DNA of 64,000 bases from Paenibacillus protaetiae (GCF_004135365.1 NZ_CP035492.1:992001-1056000), one strand, 5' to 3'. Shown: positions 8,536-18,026, counted from the first letter of the stretch. Numbers and translations are program-made. The notes: a model not told the origin generated them from the letters alone.

Positions 8536-9468
8536 ATGGAAAAAGTACTTATTTTCGGCCATAAAAACCCTGATACGGACACCATTTGTTCGGCTATCGC
8601 CTATGCCGACCTGAAGACAAAGCTGGGACAAAATGTTGAAGCGGTTCGTCTTGGTGCTATTAATGGAGAAACGCAATATGCGCTCGATACGTTTAAAGCG
8701 GCGGCGCCTCGTCTCGTTGAGACGGTTGCGAACGAAACGAAAACAGTTATTCTTGTGGACCATAATGAACGCCAGCAAAGCGTTTCCGATATCGGCGAGG
8801 TTCGCGTTGCGGAAGTTATCGACCATCACCGCATTGCGAATTTTGAGACAAGCGGTCCTTTATATTACCGCGCTGAGCCGGTTGGCTGCACCGCCACGAT
8901 CCTGAACAAGCTGTACAAGGAAAACGGCGTTGCGATCTCGCCTGAAATTGCCGGCCTGATGCTGTCGGCGATCATCTCCGACTCGCTGCTGTTCAAATCG
9001 CCTACCTGCACGGAGCAGGACGTGGCTGCTGCACGCGAGCTTGCTGAAATCGCAGGCGTTAATGCGGAATCCTACGGCCTTGAAATGCTGAAAGCCGGTG
9101 CTGACTTGAGCGACAAAACGATCAGCCAGCTCATTTCGCTCGACTCCAAAGAATTCCAAATGGGCAGCGCGAAAGTGGAAATTGCACAAGTGAACGCGGT
9201 TGACGTGAACGATGTGCTCTCCCGTCAATCCGAGCTGGAAGATGCCCTTTCCGCAATTGTAGCGGACAAAGGCCTTGATCTGTTCCTGTTTGTCGTAACG
9301 GACATCCTGAACAACGATTCCGTTGGCCTGGCGCTCGGCAAAGCCGCCGATGCAGTAGAAGCGGCATACAACGTGAAGCTTGAGAACAACACGGCTCCGC
9401 TGAAAGGCGTTGTATCGCGCAAATCGCAAATCGTACCTGTACTGACTGAAATCTTTAACAAACGCTAA
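8536..9468 (+). CDS. ppaC: manganese-dependent inorganic pyrophosphatase (family II)
   Basis: Cytoplasmic family II pyrophosphatase of 310 residues, the normal length. It hydrolyses PPi to phosphate and pulls biosynthetic reactions forward. The DHH-type motifs are clear: GHKNPDTD (His9, Asp13, Asp15), LVDHNE, then DHHR, and a C-terminal DHHA2 domain with the SRKSQIVP substrate loop. ATG 8536 is 7 nt from AAGGAG; the ATG at 8530 and the TTG at 8515 are too close to or upstream of that site. Monocistronic, with its own promoter and a terminator. Confidence 0.96.
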   Translation: MEKVLIFGHKNPDTDTICSAIAYADLKTKLGQNVEAVRLGAINGETQYALDTFKAAAPRLVETVANETKTVILVDHNERQQSVSDIGEVRVAEVIDHHRIANFETSGPLYYRAEPVGCTATILNKLYKENGVAISPEIAGLMLSAIISDSLLFKSPTCTEQDVAAARELAEIAGVNAESYGLEMLKAGADLSDKTISQLISLDSKEFQMGSAKVEIAQVNAVDVNDVLSRQSELEDALSAIVADKGLDLFLFVVTDILNNDSVGLALGKAADAVEAAYNVKLENNTAPLKGVVSRKSQIVPVLTEIFNKR

Positions 9469-9513
9469 TATAATTAACAGTTAACGTTATTAAATAGCTT
9501 CCTATTATATAGG

Positions 9514-9581
9514 AACACAACAACCGCTCCATTTGGGATGCTACGGAAACGTATCATTTCGGATGGGGCGGTTGTTGTGTT
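9514..9581 (+). terminator. terminator of ppaC
   Basis: AACACAACAACCGC... (from 9514) pairs with ...GCGGTTGTTGTGTT (to 9581), a stem of about 19 bp with one mismatch and a loop of about 30 nt, followed by ATTTT. Confidence 0.75.
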
Positions 9582-9797
9582 ATTTTAAGCCCGAAGAGAG
9601 AAGTGACGCAAATGAAACTTTGCTCATAATCCACGATGAGGCGGAAGGGCGGAAAGCGGCGGCTCTCTAATTAACCATACAACGATTATTTCCGTTTTAT
9701 TCGCATTACCTGTCAAATGACCGGGCAGTTACACAAGTGAATATCCAAAATGGGACTTATATCGCCAATTTCAGCCTAAAAACACGCCGAAAAAATG

Positions 9798-9819
9798 GCG
9801 TGAAATACATATTTCACGC
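9798..9819. repeat. perfect 22-bp palindrome in a 500-bp intergenic region
   Basis: Ten-base arms GCGTGAAATA (9798-9807) and TATTTCACGC (9810-9819) flank CA. The region 9582-9985 otherwise holds no gene that I can support. The CGTGAAA core recurs as an inverted repeat in the tandem repeat at 19428-19502. It may be an operator for the downstream MFS gene or a dispersed palindromic element. Confidence 0.55.
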
Positions 9820-9985
9820 AGTTTACGATATAAGCTGTCGAATCTGTGCGGGACGAACAGAAATACATTCAATGGCTTGTCTGTTTGCCCCAATATTTGA
9901 GGGTCTGCCCTGAGGAATGAACATGAAACGGAGGCTCATACTATAAAAGTTGTTCACCATCCGTAAACGAAAAGAGGGTTCTTGC

Positions 9986-11242
9986 TTGAGCCAGCAAAAT
10001 AACAAAGCAGCATTATGGGCGCTAAGCTCGATTCCGCTTATTATGACGCTTGGGAATTCAATGCTCATACCGGTGTTGCCTGCAATACGCAAACAGCTGT
10101 CCATTACCTCATTCCAGAGCAGCTTGCTTATAACCGTCTATTCGGTTATGGCCATTATTCTCATTCCGCTTGCCGGTTACTTGTCCGACCGGTTTGGCCG
10201 TAAAAAAATTATAATTCCGGCTCTGATTGTTACGGCGGTTGGCGGCGCAATCTGCGGCGCCGCATCAATGCTGATGGCACACCCGTATGGCTTGCTGGTC
10301 GGCGGAAGGATCGTTCAAGGTATCGGTGCAGCCGGAGCGATGCCGATTGTCATTCCGCTGGTCGGCGACTTGTTTAAAAGCGAGGAGCAGGTCAGCGGCG
10401 GTCTCGGCCTTATTGAAACGTCTAATACATTTGGCAAAGTGCTCAGCCCGATTTTAGGCTCGCTTATTGCATGGCTGTCCTGGTATGCGCCTTTTTTGTC
10501 GATTCCGGTCTTTTGCGCGATTTCGATTTTGTTAGTGGCTGTTCAGGTAAAGCCGCCGCGCAAGGAAGAGACGCCGGTTCCGTTTCACGAATTCGTCCAT
10601 ACATTAGGCAAGCTGTTCCGCAAGCAGGGCAGATGGCTGTATGTCGTTTTTGCTTCCGGCGGCCTTGCGATGTTTATGTTATTTGCATTTCTTATCTATT
10701 TGTCGGATACGCTGGAGGAGCAGTTCCATCTGAAAGGGATCGGTAAAGGGTTTGTATTGGCTGTTCCATTGGCTTTATTGTGCACAGCGTCTTATTTGAC
10801 AGGTAAAATAATCGGTGAAAGCAAAGCCCGGATGAAGTGGATGATAACGGGCGGTTTCGTATTGTCTGCTATTGCGCTTTTCTTTACGATGACTGCACAG
10901 GGGCTGGTGTTCCGTATCGCGCTGTTAAGCGTATCAGGCGTCGGCATTGGCGCTGCGTTGCCTGCTCTCGATGCGCTTATTACGGAAGGCGTGGAGAAGG
11001 AGGAGCGCGGCACTGTCACTTCGCTCTACAGCAGCTTGCGCTTTGTAGGCGTTGCGCTTGGACCGCCTGTTGCTTCTTTGCTGGCTGCACGCGGGAGCGA
11101 ACAATTGTTCTGGACGCTTGCAGGCGCTTCTTTACTGTCGGCTGTGCTTGTTTTATTCGGCATACAGTCAGGGGCGAAGCCTGCGCCGCGCAATCGGAGA
11201 AACAGACAGGTTGTGCAACGCGCCGGCAAAGCTTTACAATAG
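9986..11242 (+). CDS. MFS multidrug-type exporter (DHA1-like)
   Basis: Drug/H+ antiporter-like MFS protein of 418 residues with 12 predicted membrane segments. Loop 2-3 carries the MFS motif GYLSDRFGRKK, and segment 5 carries a motif C-like stretch (GKVLSPILGSLIAW) typical of exporters. The substrate is unknown. The TTG start at 9986 (protein SQQNNKAALW) follows AAAAGAGGG at a spacing of 8; the ATG at 9950 lies upstream of that site. It is followed after 29 bp by the tyrosine recombinase, possibly co-transcribed. Confidence 0.85.
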   Translation: MSQQNNKAALWALSSIPLIMTLGNSMLIPVLPAIRKQLSITSFQSSLLITVYSVMAIILIPLAGYLSDRFGRKKIIIPALIVTAVGGAICGAASMLMAHPYGLLVGGRIVQGIGAAGAMPIVIPLVGDLFKSEEQVSGGLGLIETSNTFGKVLSPILGSLIAWLSWYAPFLSIPVFCAISILLVAVQVKPPRKEETPVPFHEFVHTLGKLFRKQGRWLYVVFASGGLAMFMLFAFLIYLSDTLEEQFHLKGIGKGFVLAVPLALLCTASYLTGKIIGESKARMKWMITGGFVLSAIALFFTMTAQGLVFRIALLSVSGVGIGAALPALDALITEGVEKEERGTVTSLYSSLRFVGVALGPPVASLLAARGSEQLFWTLAGASLLSAVLVLFGIQSGAKPAPRNRRNRQVVQRAGKALQ

Positions 11243-11271
11243 AAGCATCCTATTCATGGGAGGCTTAACCA

Positions 11272-12204
11272 TTGCCTGTAACACAACATGATTTAACCGA
11301 ACAATACGGAATCGAACTTGAAATCTTTAGCATATGGCTTAAAAACAACGGGATGACAGCGGAAACCCAGCGCGCTTATTTGAATGATACGAAGCGCTAT
11401 CTGGAACTGGTATACCCGGAATCGATCGAGCGCACCGGCAAGATGCATATTATGCGTTATCTTTCGGCGGCGCGTGAACGGGGAGCTGGAGATGAAGCCC
11501 GGAACCGGAAGCTGTCGGCTCTCCGCGCCTTTTATAAAGCGCTGATCGAGATGGAAAGGGTGAGCAATAATCCTGCAGCATTAACGGCTAAATCCAAGAT
11601 GCAAAAAAACAAGCTGCCGGTTTATTTGGAGGAGGAGCAGCTGGAAGAGCTGCTGTCTTGCGTAAAAGGCAAATACAGGCACCGCAATCTGGCGATCCTG
11701 CTTCTTATGTCGTACGCCGGGCTCCGAGTTGGAGAAGTACACCGTCTCAATATCGAAGACTTGCACCGGGACGGTTCTATACATATTTTAGGAAAAGGGC
11801 GCAAGTGGCGTGTAATCCCGCTGCCCGAGCCGATACATAAGGTGCTTGCTGGCGCGCTTGATCAGCGCATGACGGCAAAGCAGGGCAGGGAACAGCCGTT
11901 TTTTGTATCGCAATTTGGAAGAAGGTTGTCCATCCGGATGATTCAGACGATTGCGGATGAAACATTCGCCCGCTTGAAAGAGAAGCAGCCGGAGCTCGCA
12001 CGGCAGCGCTTGTCCAGCCATAAGCTGCGGCATTCCTTTGCCACGATGCAAATTCGCAGCGGAACGGATATACGGACGCTGCAGGAACTGTTGGGACATG
12101 CAAGCATCGAAACAACTCAAATTTATACGCATGTAGACAACAAGCAGCTGAAGCTTGCAATGGGCAATATTGCAGGCAAAATTCCGGATTTGGACATAGA
12201 CTAG
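11272..12204 (+). CDS. tyrosine site-specific recombinase (XerC/XerD-like)
   Basis: The 310-residue protein has an N-terminal SAM-like core-binding domain (about residues 12-95) and a C-terminal catalytic domain with the full set of active residues: Arg152 (GLRVGE), Lys175 (GKGRKWR), His250-Arg253 (SSHKLRHSFAT), His276 (LGHAS) and Tyr285 (QIYTH). It should be an active strand-exchange enzyme. It resembles XerD-like chromosomal recombinases more than phage integrases. No att site, tRNA or phage gene lies nearby, so its target is not evident. The TTG start has GGGAGG 8 nt upstream. Confidence 0.9.
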   Translation: MPVTQHDLTEQYGIELEIFSIWLKNNGMTAETQRAYLNDTKRYLELVYPESIERTGKMHIMRYLSAARERGAGDEARNRKLSALRAFYKALIEMERVSNNPAALTAKSKMQKNKLPVYLEEEQLEELLSCVKGKYRHRNLAILLLMSYAGLRVGEVHRLNIEDLHRDGSIHILGKGRKWRVIPLPEPIHKVLAGALDQRMTAKQGREQPFFVSQFGRRLSIRMIQTIADETFARLKEKQPELARQRLSSHKLRHSFATMQIRSGTDIRTLQELLGHASIETTQIYTHVDNKQLKLAMGNIAGKIPDLDID

Positions 12205-12225
12205 GGTTTTGATTAACATAAACAA

Positions 12226-12243
12226 AATTATGTAAACATAATT
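12226..12243. repeat. 18-bp palindrome downstream of the recombinase gene
   Basis: AATTATGT-AA-ACATAATT, perfect arms, in the 235-bp gap before the isochorismatase-like gene. It shares the TTATGTAAAC core with the AT-rich repeats at 6166-6277. Possible operator; no regulator is identified. Confidence 0.45.
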
Positions 12244-12439
12244 ATAAAAATGGAGTTTTGTTGAACATATTTTAAAATGATCGACCTGAAAAGGAATATT
12301 GTGGTAAATTAGTATAGTAGAGCTTGTCCGCCAGGAGTGGTGATTGCAGCGTTGATTGTGCTTACTGGCCGTATATAGCCAACATCATGACATTCTTCCA
12401 TCATTGTAAGAATTATGATTTGAAGGAGAGATCGTTGTT

Positions 12440-12937
12440 ATGAGGATTGCGCTGCTAATTGTAGATATGCAAAAAAAGTTTATCTGCAATGAAGACATAG
12501 ACCGGGCTGCTTTAATTCAAACTTCGGAGTACATCAATCAAATCGCAGATTCGCTGCGCGCTAACGGCCATTATGTCGTTCATATTCGTGATGTGGAGGA
12601 TTGGACGGAGGAAACGGCCGATTCTTATGAAATGATAGCTGAAGTCAAAACAGAAGAGTCCGATCTTCATATCAGCAAGCTTTATTCCAATGCTTTTTGG
12701 CATACGGAACTGGAGCTTACGCTGAGAGAGCGCAATGTTCAATTTGTAATTGTTGCGGGATATGCTTCGGAATACAGCGTTTTATTTACGTATAACGGAG
12801 CAAGGGAACAAGGGTTCAAATCCGTTATTTTGCAGGATGGAATCATATGCAGGAAGGACAATCGCCCGCATTATACGGTACGGGAACAACCTGTCATTTA
12901 TTCGGCCAAACCTTTCTTAGCCGAGGCTATCGGCTGA
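12440..12937 (+). CDS. isochorismatase-like protein with the catalytic Cys replaced by Ser
   Basis: Isochorismatase-superfamily fold of 165 residues. Asp9 (LIVDMQ) and Lys80 (ISKLYSNAFW) of the Asp-Lys-Cys triad are present. The nucleophile loop, normally T-D-x-C-V, reads S110-E-Y-S113-V, so the Cys is Ser. The cis-peptide-type glycine environment (VAGYA) is kept. Cys hydrolase activity (nicotinamidase, carbamoylase and similar) is therefore doubtful; isochorismatase-type members also lack the Cys. ATG with AAGGAGAG upstream. Monocistronic, with a very strong terminator. Confidence 0.82.
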   Translation: MRIALLIVDMQKKFICNEDIDRAALIQTSEYINQIADSLRANGHYVVHIRDVEDWTEETADSYEMIAEVKTEESDLHISKLYSNAFWHTELELTLRERNVQFVIVAGYASEYSVLFTYNGAREQGFKSVILQDGIICRKDNRPHYTVREQPVIYSAKPFLAEAIG

Positions 12938-12945
12938 ACAGCGGA

Positions 12946-13003
12946 ATAAATAATTAAAAAACGACAGCCGGCATTCGCCGGCTGTCGTTTTTTAATTATT
13001 TAT
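12946..13003. terminator. 27-bp perfect bidirectional terminator overlapping the gntK stop codon
   Basis: Arms 12946-12972 and 12977-13003 are fully complementary around an ATTC loop. The GC core CGACAGCCGGC sits between A-rich and T-rich outer parts. It serves both convergent genes and includes the last codons of gntK. Confidence 0.93.
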
Positions 13004-14546
13004 GCTCCAGCAGCTGCGCTTGGAATTTGGCGATACTTTCGTATTCGTCCTCCAGCTTCCTAGCCAGGCTGATATAGATGCCCATCAGTTGATGATAGAC
13101 GGATGCATTTGCTTTGTTTGGCTGATGCTCATGCGTAGAACCAACCATTCCGGACACGATGTTCAAGTTGTCCGTGCGGCCGGTTGCATAAAGACCAAGC
13201 ACAACGGCGCCGAGGGAGGAGCTTTCAAAGCTTTCCGGCACGACGACGTTTTGGTCGAAAATATCCGCCATCATTTGCCGCCAAAGCTGGGAACGGGCAA
13301 AGCCGCCGGTCGCTTTAATTTGTTTCGGCCGGCCAATTGCCTCTTCGAGTGCGAGCAGAACCGAATACAAGTTAAATATAATGCCTTCCATCACCGCGCG
13401 GATCATATGTTCTTTTTTATGATGCAGCGACAACCCGAAAAACGAGCCTCTGGCGTTCGGATTCCAAAGCGGCGCCCGTTCACCCGTAAAATAAGGGTGG
13501 AACAGCAAGCCTTCTGCTCCAGGCTGTACCTGTTCGGCCAGCTTGGACATTAAATCATAAGAGCTCATGCCGATCCGTTTTGCCGTTTCCGTCTCGGCAG
13601 CGGCAAATTCATCACGGGCCCAGCGGAATATAACCCCGCCGTTATTTACAGCCCCGCCAATCACCCACAGCTTGTCAGTTAAGGCGTAGCAGAAGTAACG
13701 GCCCTTCGGATCGGTAACGGGCTTGTCAACGACAGCGCGGATAGCTCCGCTTGTACCGATCGTAACCGCAACGACCCCCGGTGCGATGGCGTCAACGCCC
13801 AGATTGGATAATACGCCGTCACTGGCGCCGACAATAAACGGCGTGAAAGGGGACAAGCCCATGTCAGCTGCATATTTGGCATCCAAGCCTTCCATCAGGT
13901 GTGTCGTTGGGACAAGAGCGGACAAGCGGTCCGGGGTAATGCCGGCGATTTGCAGCGCTTTTTCGTCCCAATCCAGCTTCTCCAGGTTAAACATGCCGGT
14001 AGCCGAGGCAATCGAATAGTCAATCACGTACTGGTTAAACAGCTTGTAAAACACATATTCCTTCATCGAAATAAACTTATATGTCCGGCTGAACAAATCA
14101 GCCTGCTCCTGTTTCATCCACATCAGCTTTGTGAGCGGAGACATCGGATGGATCGGCGTACCCGTCCGGCGGTATATCTCTTGCCCGCCAAGTTGCTTGC
14201 GGAGCAGCTCCGACATTTCTGCGCTCCGGTTGTCCGCCCAGGTGATGCAGCGCATAAGCGGCACTCCGGCCCGGTCAACCGGAATAACGCTGTGCATCGC
14301 AGAGCTGAACGATACAAACAGCACTCGCTCGGGCGCGATTCCGCTTTGGCTCATCAGCGATTTTATCGTGTGCAGAACCGCCCCGAACAGCTGATCGGGG
14401 TCTTGCTCGGCGATAGACGGGGTAGGCGTATAAAGCGGATATTCTTCGCTGGCTGTCGCAACGATCGTACCGTTCTCCTCAAACAGGACCGCTTTGGTGC
14501 TTGTCGTCCCCATATCGACCCCGATCATATAATTTACATTGCTCAT
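12996..14546 (-). CDS. gntK: gluconate kinase (FGGY family)
   Basis: Phosphorylates gluconate to 6-phosphogluconate, feeding the pentose phosphate pathway. At 516 residues it is the FGGY (Bacillus) type, not the small E. coli type. The N-terminal phosphate-binding motif GVDMGTTSTKAVLF, the ITWADNRS region, the second phosphate loop TIGTSGAIRAV and the C-terminal FGGY signature area (ATGGFARSQLWRQMMADIF) are all present. It lies 25 bp after gntP in the operon gntR-gntP-gntK and is followed by the terminator at 12946-13003. Confidence 0.93.
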   Translation of the reverse strand: MSNVNYMIGVDMGTTSTKAVLFEENGTIVATASEEYPLYTPTPSIAEQDPDQLFGAVLHTIKSLMSQSGIAPERVLFVSFSSAMHSVIPVDRAGVPLMRCITWADNRSAEMSELLRKQLGGQEIYRRTGTPIHPMSPLTKLMWMKQEQADLFSRTYKFISMKEYVFYKLFNQYVIDYSIASATGMFNLEKLDWDEKALQIAGITPDRLSALVPTTHLMEGLDAKYAADMGLSPFTPFIVGASDGVLSNLGVDAIAPGVVAVTIGTSGAIRAVVDKPVTDPKGRYFCYALTDKLWVIGGAVNNGGVIFRWARDEFAAAETETAKRIGMSSYDLMSKLAEQVQPGAEGLLFHPYFTGERAPLWNPNARGSFFGLSLHHKKEHMIRAVMEGIIFNLYSVLLALEEAIGRPKQIKATGGFARSQLWRQMMADIFDQNVVVPESFESSSLGAVVLGLYATGRTDNLNIVSGMVGSTHEHQPNKANASVYHQLMGIYISLARKLEDEYESIAKFQAQLLEHK

Positions 14547-14571
14547 TTCGAATCTTCCCCTTTGGGCTGGT

Positions 14572-15933
14572 TTAAACGATTGCGCTCAGTATGAGAATGA
14601 ACACAAGACCCAGCACGGATAATAACGTCTCCATGGCTGTCCAAGATTTTAGCGTCTGAGGGACGGACATATTAAAGAACTCTTTGACCATCCAGAAGCC
14701 AGCATCATTGACATGCGATAAAATAAGCGAACCTGCGCCGGTTGCCAGAACAACAAGTTCAATATTTGCACCTGGCGAAAGCGCGAGTACAGGTGCTACG
14801 ATACCTGCCGCTGTTGTCATAGCGACCGTAGCCGAGCCGGTAGCAACACGGATCAGGGCGGCAACCAGCCATGCAAACAGAATCAGGTTGACGTTGGCAT
14901 TCGTTGCAATCGTAGCGATGGCATTGCCGACGCCGCTGTCGATCAGCACCTGCTTGAACGCGCCGCCGCCGCCGATAATGAGCACAATGCCGGCAATTGG
15001 CGGCAAGCTTTCTGTCGCGAACCGGTTAATGTCTTCCTTCTTGAAGCCGCGAGCAAATCCAAGGGAAAAGAAGGAGAACACAACCGAGATCAGCAGCGCG
15101 ATAATTTCGTTGCCGATAAACTCGCAGAAGACGGTAAACGGCTGCGAAGCATCCGTGTCGATAATGCTTGCGATAGCGCCGATCAGCATCAATAGGACCG
15201 GCATCAGGATGGTGAGCAGCGTAATCCAGAAGCCCGGAAGCTTGCGGTCTTCTTTCAGCGAGAACTGCTCTGTCAAATTGGGTGCGGGTGTAGCCTTAAT
15301 CCGGTTGCCGATCCATTTGCCGAACAGCGGTCCGGAAATAATGGCGGTCGGAATCGCTACAATCAGCGCATACAAAATCGTGCGGCCGAGATTCGCCTGG
15401 TAAGCGTCGATGGCAATCATCGGCGCCGGATGGGGAGGAACAAGCCCGTGTACAATGGATAAGCCGGCAAGCATCGGAATCCCGATTTGAAGCAGCGACA
15501 TTTTAGTTTTGCGCGCTACCGTAAACAATATCGGAAGGAGCAAAATAACTCCGACTTCAAAAAAGACCGGAATGCCGACCAAAAAGCCGACAAGCACCAT
15601 CGCCCAGTGGACGCGCTTCTCGCCAAACTTGTCGATCAGCGTTGTAGCGATCTGTTCGGCACCGCCGGATTCGGCCATCATTTTGCCAAGCATGGTGCCT
15701 AGGCCAATAACAATTGCAATGGTGCCAAGCGTACCGCCAAGCCCTTTCGTAATGGAATTCACGACGTCAAGCGCTTTCATGCCCGCCATAAGGCCAAGGA
15801 ACAATGCAGCGATAAGCAGCGTAACGAACGGATGCCATTTGAGGGTGGAAATGAACACGATTAGAAATACGATCGCAACTGCGGTCCATACCAGCAGCGT
15901 AGCGTCGTGGCTCATTCCAAGAAACGTACTCAT
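14572..15933 (-). CDS. gntP: gluconate permease (GntP family)
   Basis: Gluconate:H+ symporter of 453 residues and about 12-14 membrane segments. GntP-family features include the early GLGGTLGTIAIVIGLGTMLGKM stretch, VPPHPAPMIA, and the C-terminal SHVNDAGFWMVKEFFNMS signature. ATG 15933 is used because GGAGG lies 8-9 nt upstream; the ATG at 15954 precedes that site. Second gene of the gluconate operon, between gntR and gntK. In B. subtilis the order is gntR-K-P-Z, so the order differs and gntZ is absent here. Confidence 0.93.
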   Translation of the reverse strand: MSTFLGMSHDATLLVWTAVAIVFLIVFISTLKWHPFVTLLIAALFLGLMAGMKALDVVNSITKGLGGTLGTIAIVIGLGTMLGKMMAESGGAEQIATTLIDKFGEKRVHWAMVLVGFLVGIPVFFEVGVILLLPILFTVARKTKMSLLQIGIPMLAGLSIVHGLVPPHPAPMIAIDAYQANLGRTILYALIVAIPTAIISGPLFGKWIGNRIKATPAPNLTEQFSLKEDRKLPGFWITLLTILMPVLLMLIGAIASIIDTDASQPFTVFCEFIGNEIIALLISVVFSFFSLGFARGFKKEDINRFATESLPPIAGIVLIIGGGGAFKQVLIDSGVGNAIATIATNANVNLILFAWLVAALIRVATGSATVAMTTAAGIVAPVLALSPGANIELVVLATGAGSLILSHVNDAGFWMVKEFFNMSVPQTLKSWTAMETLLSVLGLVFILILSAIV

Positions 15934-16017
15934 GTAGATCTGCCTCCATGTCATGTAATCTGTAGTTGTAATACGGCATGTTGATATTTAAACAAAAGAC
16001 CTTGGTTGTAATCGGTA

Positions 16018-16701
16018 TTACCGGATACTGCGGTGGAGCGTGCTTCGGGAATCGGCAAAATAAACCCGCACAGATTCTTCAATAGCTGACTCATCGCCGC
16101 TTTCCAGGTTTTCGAGCAGCCTGCGGTGCTTGTCAATAACCTGGACAATACGCTCGGTGCCTTGATTGAAAACGTTCTCGGTAGTAATCAGCATAACGGT
16201 CAACACGAGCTGGCGGATGCTTTTCCATAAATGCATAATGCGGTTATGCTTCAGTTCTGAAATGATCGCCTCATGGAAATTCAAGTCCTGCAGCGTAAAC
16301 TCTTCACTGTCCATGTGCTGTGCCGCGAGCTCCATGCGGTCGATGACATGCTTTAGCCGGACAAACAGCTCGCTGTTTGATTTGCCGGCAAGCTGCACCT
16401 GCACGAAGCTTTCAATGAGGTAACGGACGTCATACAGTTCCTGAATATCCCGGGCATCCATTCCCCGTACAACGGCGCCCATCCTTTCAAGCTCCAGCAA
16501 TCCTTCGCCTGCAAGCGTACGCAGCGCTTCTCTGACGGGAGAACGGCTAATGCCGAAATCGGAAGCAATGCGGTTTTCCGATAAAACTTCCCCATGGGGC
16601 AGCGTTCCCCGCAAGATTTGAAACCGGAGCTCACTGGATACTGCTTCGCCAAGAGAAGCGCCGGTCAGCCAAGAAGAGGGGTATTGCTTTATCATCGTCA
16701 T
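16018..16701 (-). CDS. gntR: gluconate operon repressor (GntR family, FadR subfamily)
   Basis: Winged-helix repressor of 227 residues. The DNA-binding domain covers about residues 15-80 (LSENRIASDFGISRSPVREALRTL, then GLLELERMGAVV) and is followed by an all-helical FCD effector domain with the usual metal/ligand residues (DVRYLIE, DLNFHEAII, HRRLLENL). Expected to release its operator on binding gluconate. ATG 16701 lies 8 nt from AGGAGG. It is first in the operon with gntP and gntK, and the operator at 16764-16781 sits just upstream, so it autoregulates. Confidence 0.92.
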   Translation of the reverse strand: MTMIKQYPSSWLTGASLGEAVSSELRFQILRGTLPHGEVLSENRIASDFGISRSPVREALRTLAGEGLLELERMGAVVRGMDARDIQELYDVRYLIESFVQVQLAGKSNSELFVRLKHVIDRMELAAQHMDSEEFTLQDLNFHEAIISELKHNRIMHLWKSIRQLVLTVMLITTENVFNQGTERIVQVIDKHRRLLENLESGDESAIEESVRVYFADSRSTLHRSIR

Positions 16702-16763
16702 CCCAATTTCCTCCTATTCTGAAAACCCCAGTCGCTTATGTTTTTACATATCAAAATACATGT

Positions 16764-16781
16764 ATACTTGTATACAACTTA
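16764..16781 (-). promoter_or_regulatory. GntR operator upstream of gntR
   Basis: ATACTTGTATACAACTTA at 16764-16781 matches 14 contiguous positions of the known B. subtilis gnt operator, ATACTTGTATACAAGTAT. It lies about 63 bp upstream of the gntR start. An overlapping palindromic ATACATGTATAC (from 16757) may extend the site. It is the likely gluconate-responsive operator of gntR-gntP-gntK. Confidence 0.85.
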
Positions 16782-16916
16782 TACGTTTTATCATAATAGT
16801 ATCCGTAATGAATGTAAATCACTTTTTGTTAGCTTCCAAATCCGTACAGCGGCTGCAAGAGGACAACAGGGCTTGACAGCGTGTATAATGATTGTATTAA
16901 GAAGAAATGGAGATGT

Positions 16917-17981
16917 ATGAACATGAAAGAAGCTTTGCAACCGTCCATGAACCGCGATTACATACTGCAGTTGCTAGAATTGCTGCTGAATACGCCAAGC
17001 CCAACCGGCTATTGCATGAATATTATGAAGCTTGCTGCTGAAGAAGCGGCAAAGCTTGGTTACGAAATGGAAATAACCCCTAAAGGGAACGGCATCATTA
17101 CCATTCCCGGAAATAACCAAAATGATGTGCTTGCCTTATCCGGGCATGTCGATACGCTGGGCGCCATGGTCCGTTCCATCAAATCCAGCGGCATGCTGCG
17201 CATTACACCGGTTGGCGGATACGCCATGCAAACCATAGAAGGGGAATATTGCCGCATCCATACGAGAGACGGACGGGAATACGAAGGCACCGTCTTGTCG
17301 ACAAAGCCGTCGGTCCATGTATACCCTGACGCGCGTGACTGGAAGCGGGAAGAAGCCAATATGGAAATCCGGATCGACGAAAACACTTCATCTAAAGCCG
17401 AAACCGAACAGCTTGGCATTCGTGTAGGCGATTTTGTATCCTGGGATGCGCGCGCCCGGATCTTGCCGAATGGCTGGGTCAAATCGCGCCATCTGGACGA
17501 TAAGGCGAGTGTTGCGGCGCTTTTTGGGCTGCTCGAATGGCTGAAACGCGAAGGAAAAACGCCTGCCAGAACGATCAAAATCATTTTGTCTACTTATGAA
17601 GAGGTTGGCCACGGGACGGCCTATATCCCGCCGGACATTACCGAAATGATTGCGGTTGATATGGGGGCTTTAGGCGATGATTTATCGGCGACGGAGAAGG
17701 ATGTGTCCATCTGCGCCAAAGATTCGTCCGGCCCTTACGATTATGGCATGACGTCCAAGCTGATTGAACTGGCCGAAAGAGAGCAGCTGCCGCATGCTGT
17801 AGATATTTACCCCCAATACGGATCGGACGCATCGGCTGCGCTGCGCGGCGGAAGCAATATCCGTGCGGCGCTGATCGGTCCCGGCGTTCATGCTTCGCAT
17901 GGCATGGAACGGACGCACGCGGACGCGATTGTAAATACAGCCGCTTTGCTGCTTGCTTATATCATGGAGCCGACGGCGTAA
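16917..17981 (+). CDS. M42 family glutamyl-aminopeptidase-like metallopeptidase
   Basis: Cobalt/zinc aminopeptidase-family protein of 354 residues (M42; YsdC/FrvX/YhfE-like). Visible ligands: His77 and Asp79 (GHVDT), bridging Asp194 (RHLDDK), catalytic Glu228 and ligand Glu229 (YEEVG), Asp248 (VDMG) and a C-terminal His in SHGMERTH. It probably releases N-terminal residues from peptides in the cytoplasm; some family members act on polysaccharides. ATG 16917 follows GGAG; ATG 16923 is an alternative. It is 45 bp from the aldehyde dehydrogenase gene, probably co-transcribed. Confidence 0.9.
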   Translation: MNMKEALQPSMNRDYILQLLELLLNTPSPTGYCMNIMKLAAEEAAKLGYEMEITPKGNGIITIPGNNQNDVLALSGHVDTLGAMVRSIKSSGMLRITPVGGYAMQTIEGEYCRIHTRDGREYEGTVLSTKPSVHVYPDARDWKREEANMEIRIDENTSSKAETEQLGIRVGDFVSWDARARILPNGWVKSRHLDDKASVAALFGLLEWLKREGKTPARTIKIILSTYEEVGHGTAYIPPDITEMIAVDMGALGDDLSATEKDVSICAKDSSGPYDYGMTSKLIELAEREQLPHAVDIYPQYGSDASAALRGGSNIRAALIGPGVHASHGMERTHADAIVNTAALLLAYIMEPTA

Positions 17982-18026
17982 GCGCAATTCGGTTCATGAA
18001 AGCATTTCAGGAGAGGGGAAACATGG

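Noticed and set aside
8860-9429. 189-codon minus-strand frame opposite ppaC
   Set aside because: Shadow of a certain pyrophosphatase gene.
11272-12204. Tyrosine recombinase as the mark of a prophage or integrative element
   Set aside because: No phage, conjugation or att-like sequence nearby, and its neighbours are ordinary chromosomal genes.
13899-14594. 231-codon plus-strand frame opposite gntK
   Set aside because: Shadow; basic, His/Arg-rich nonsense-like composition without a ribosome site.
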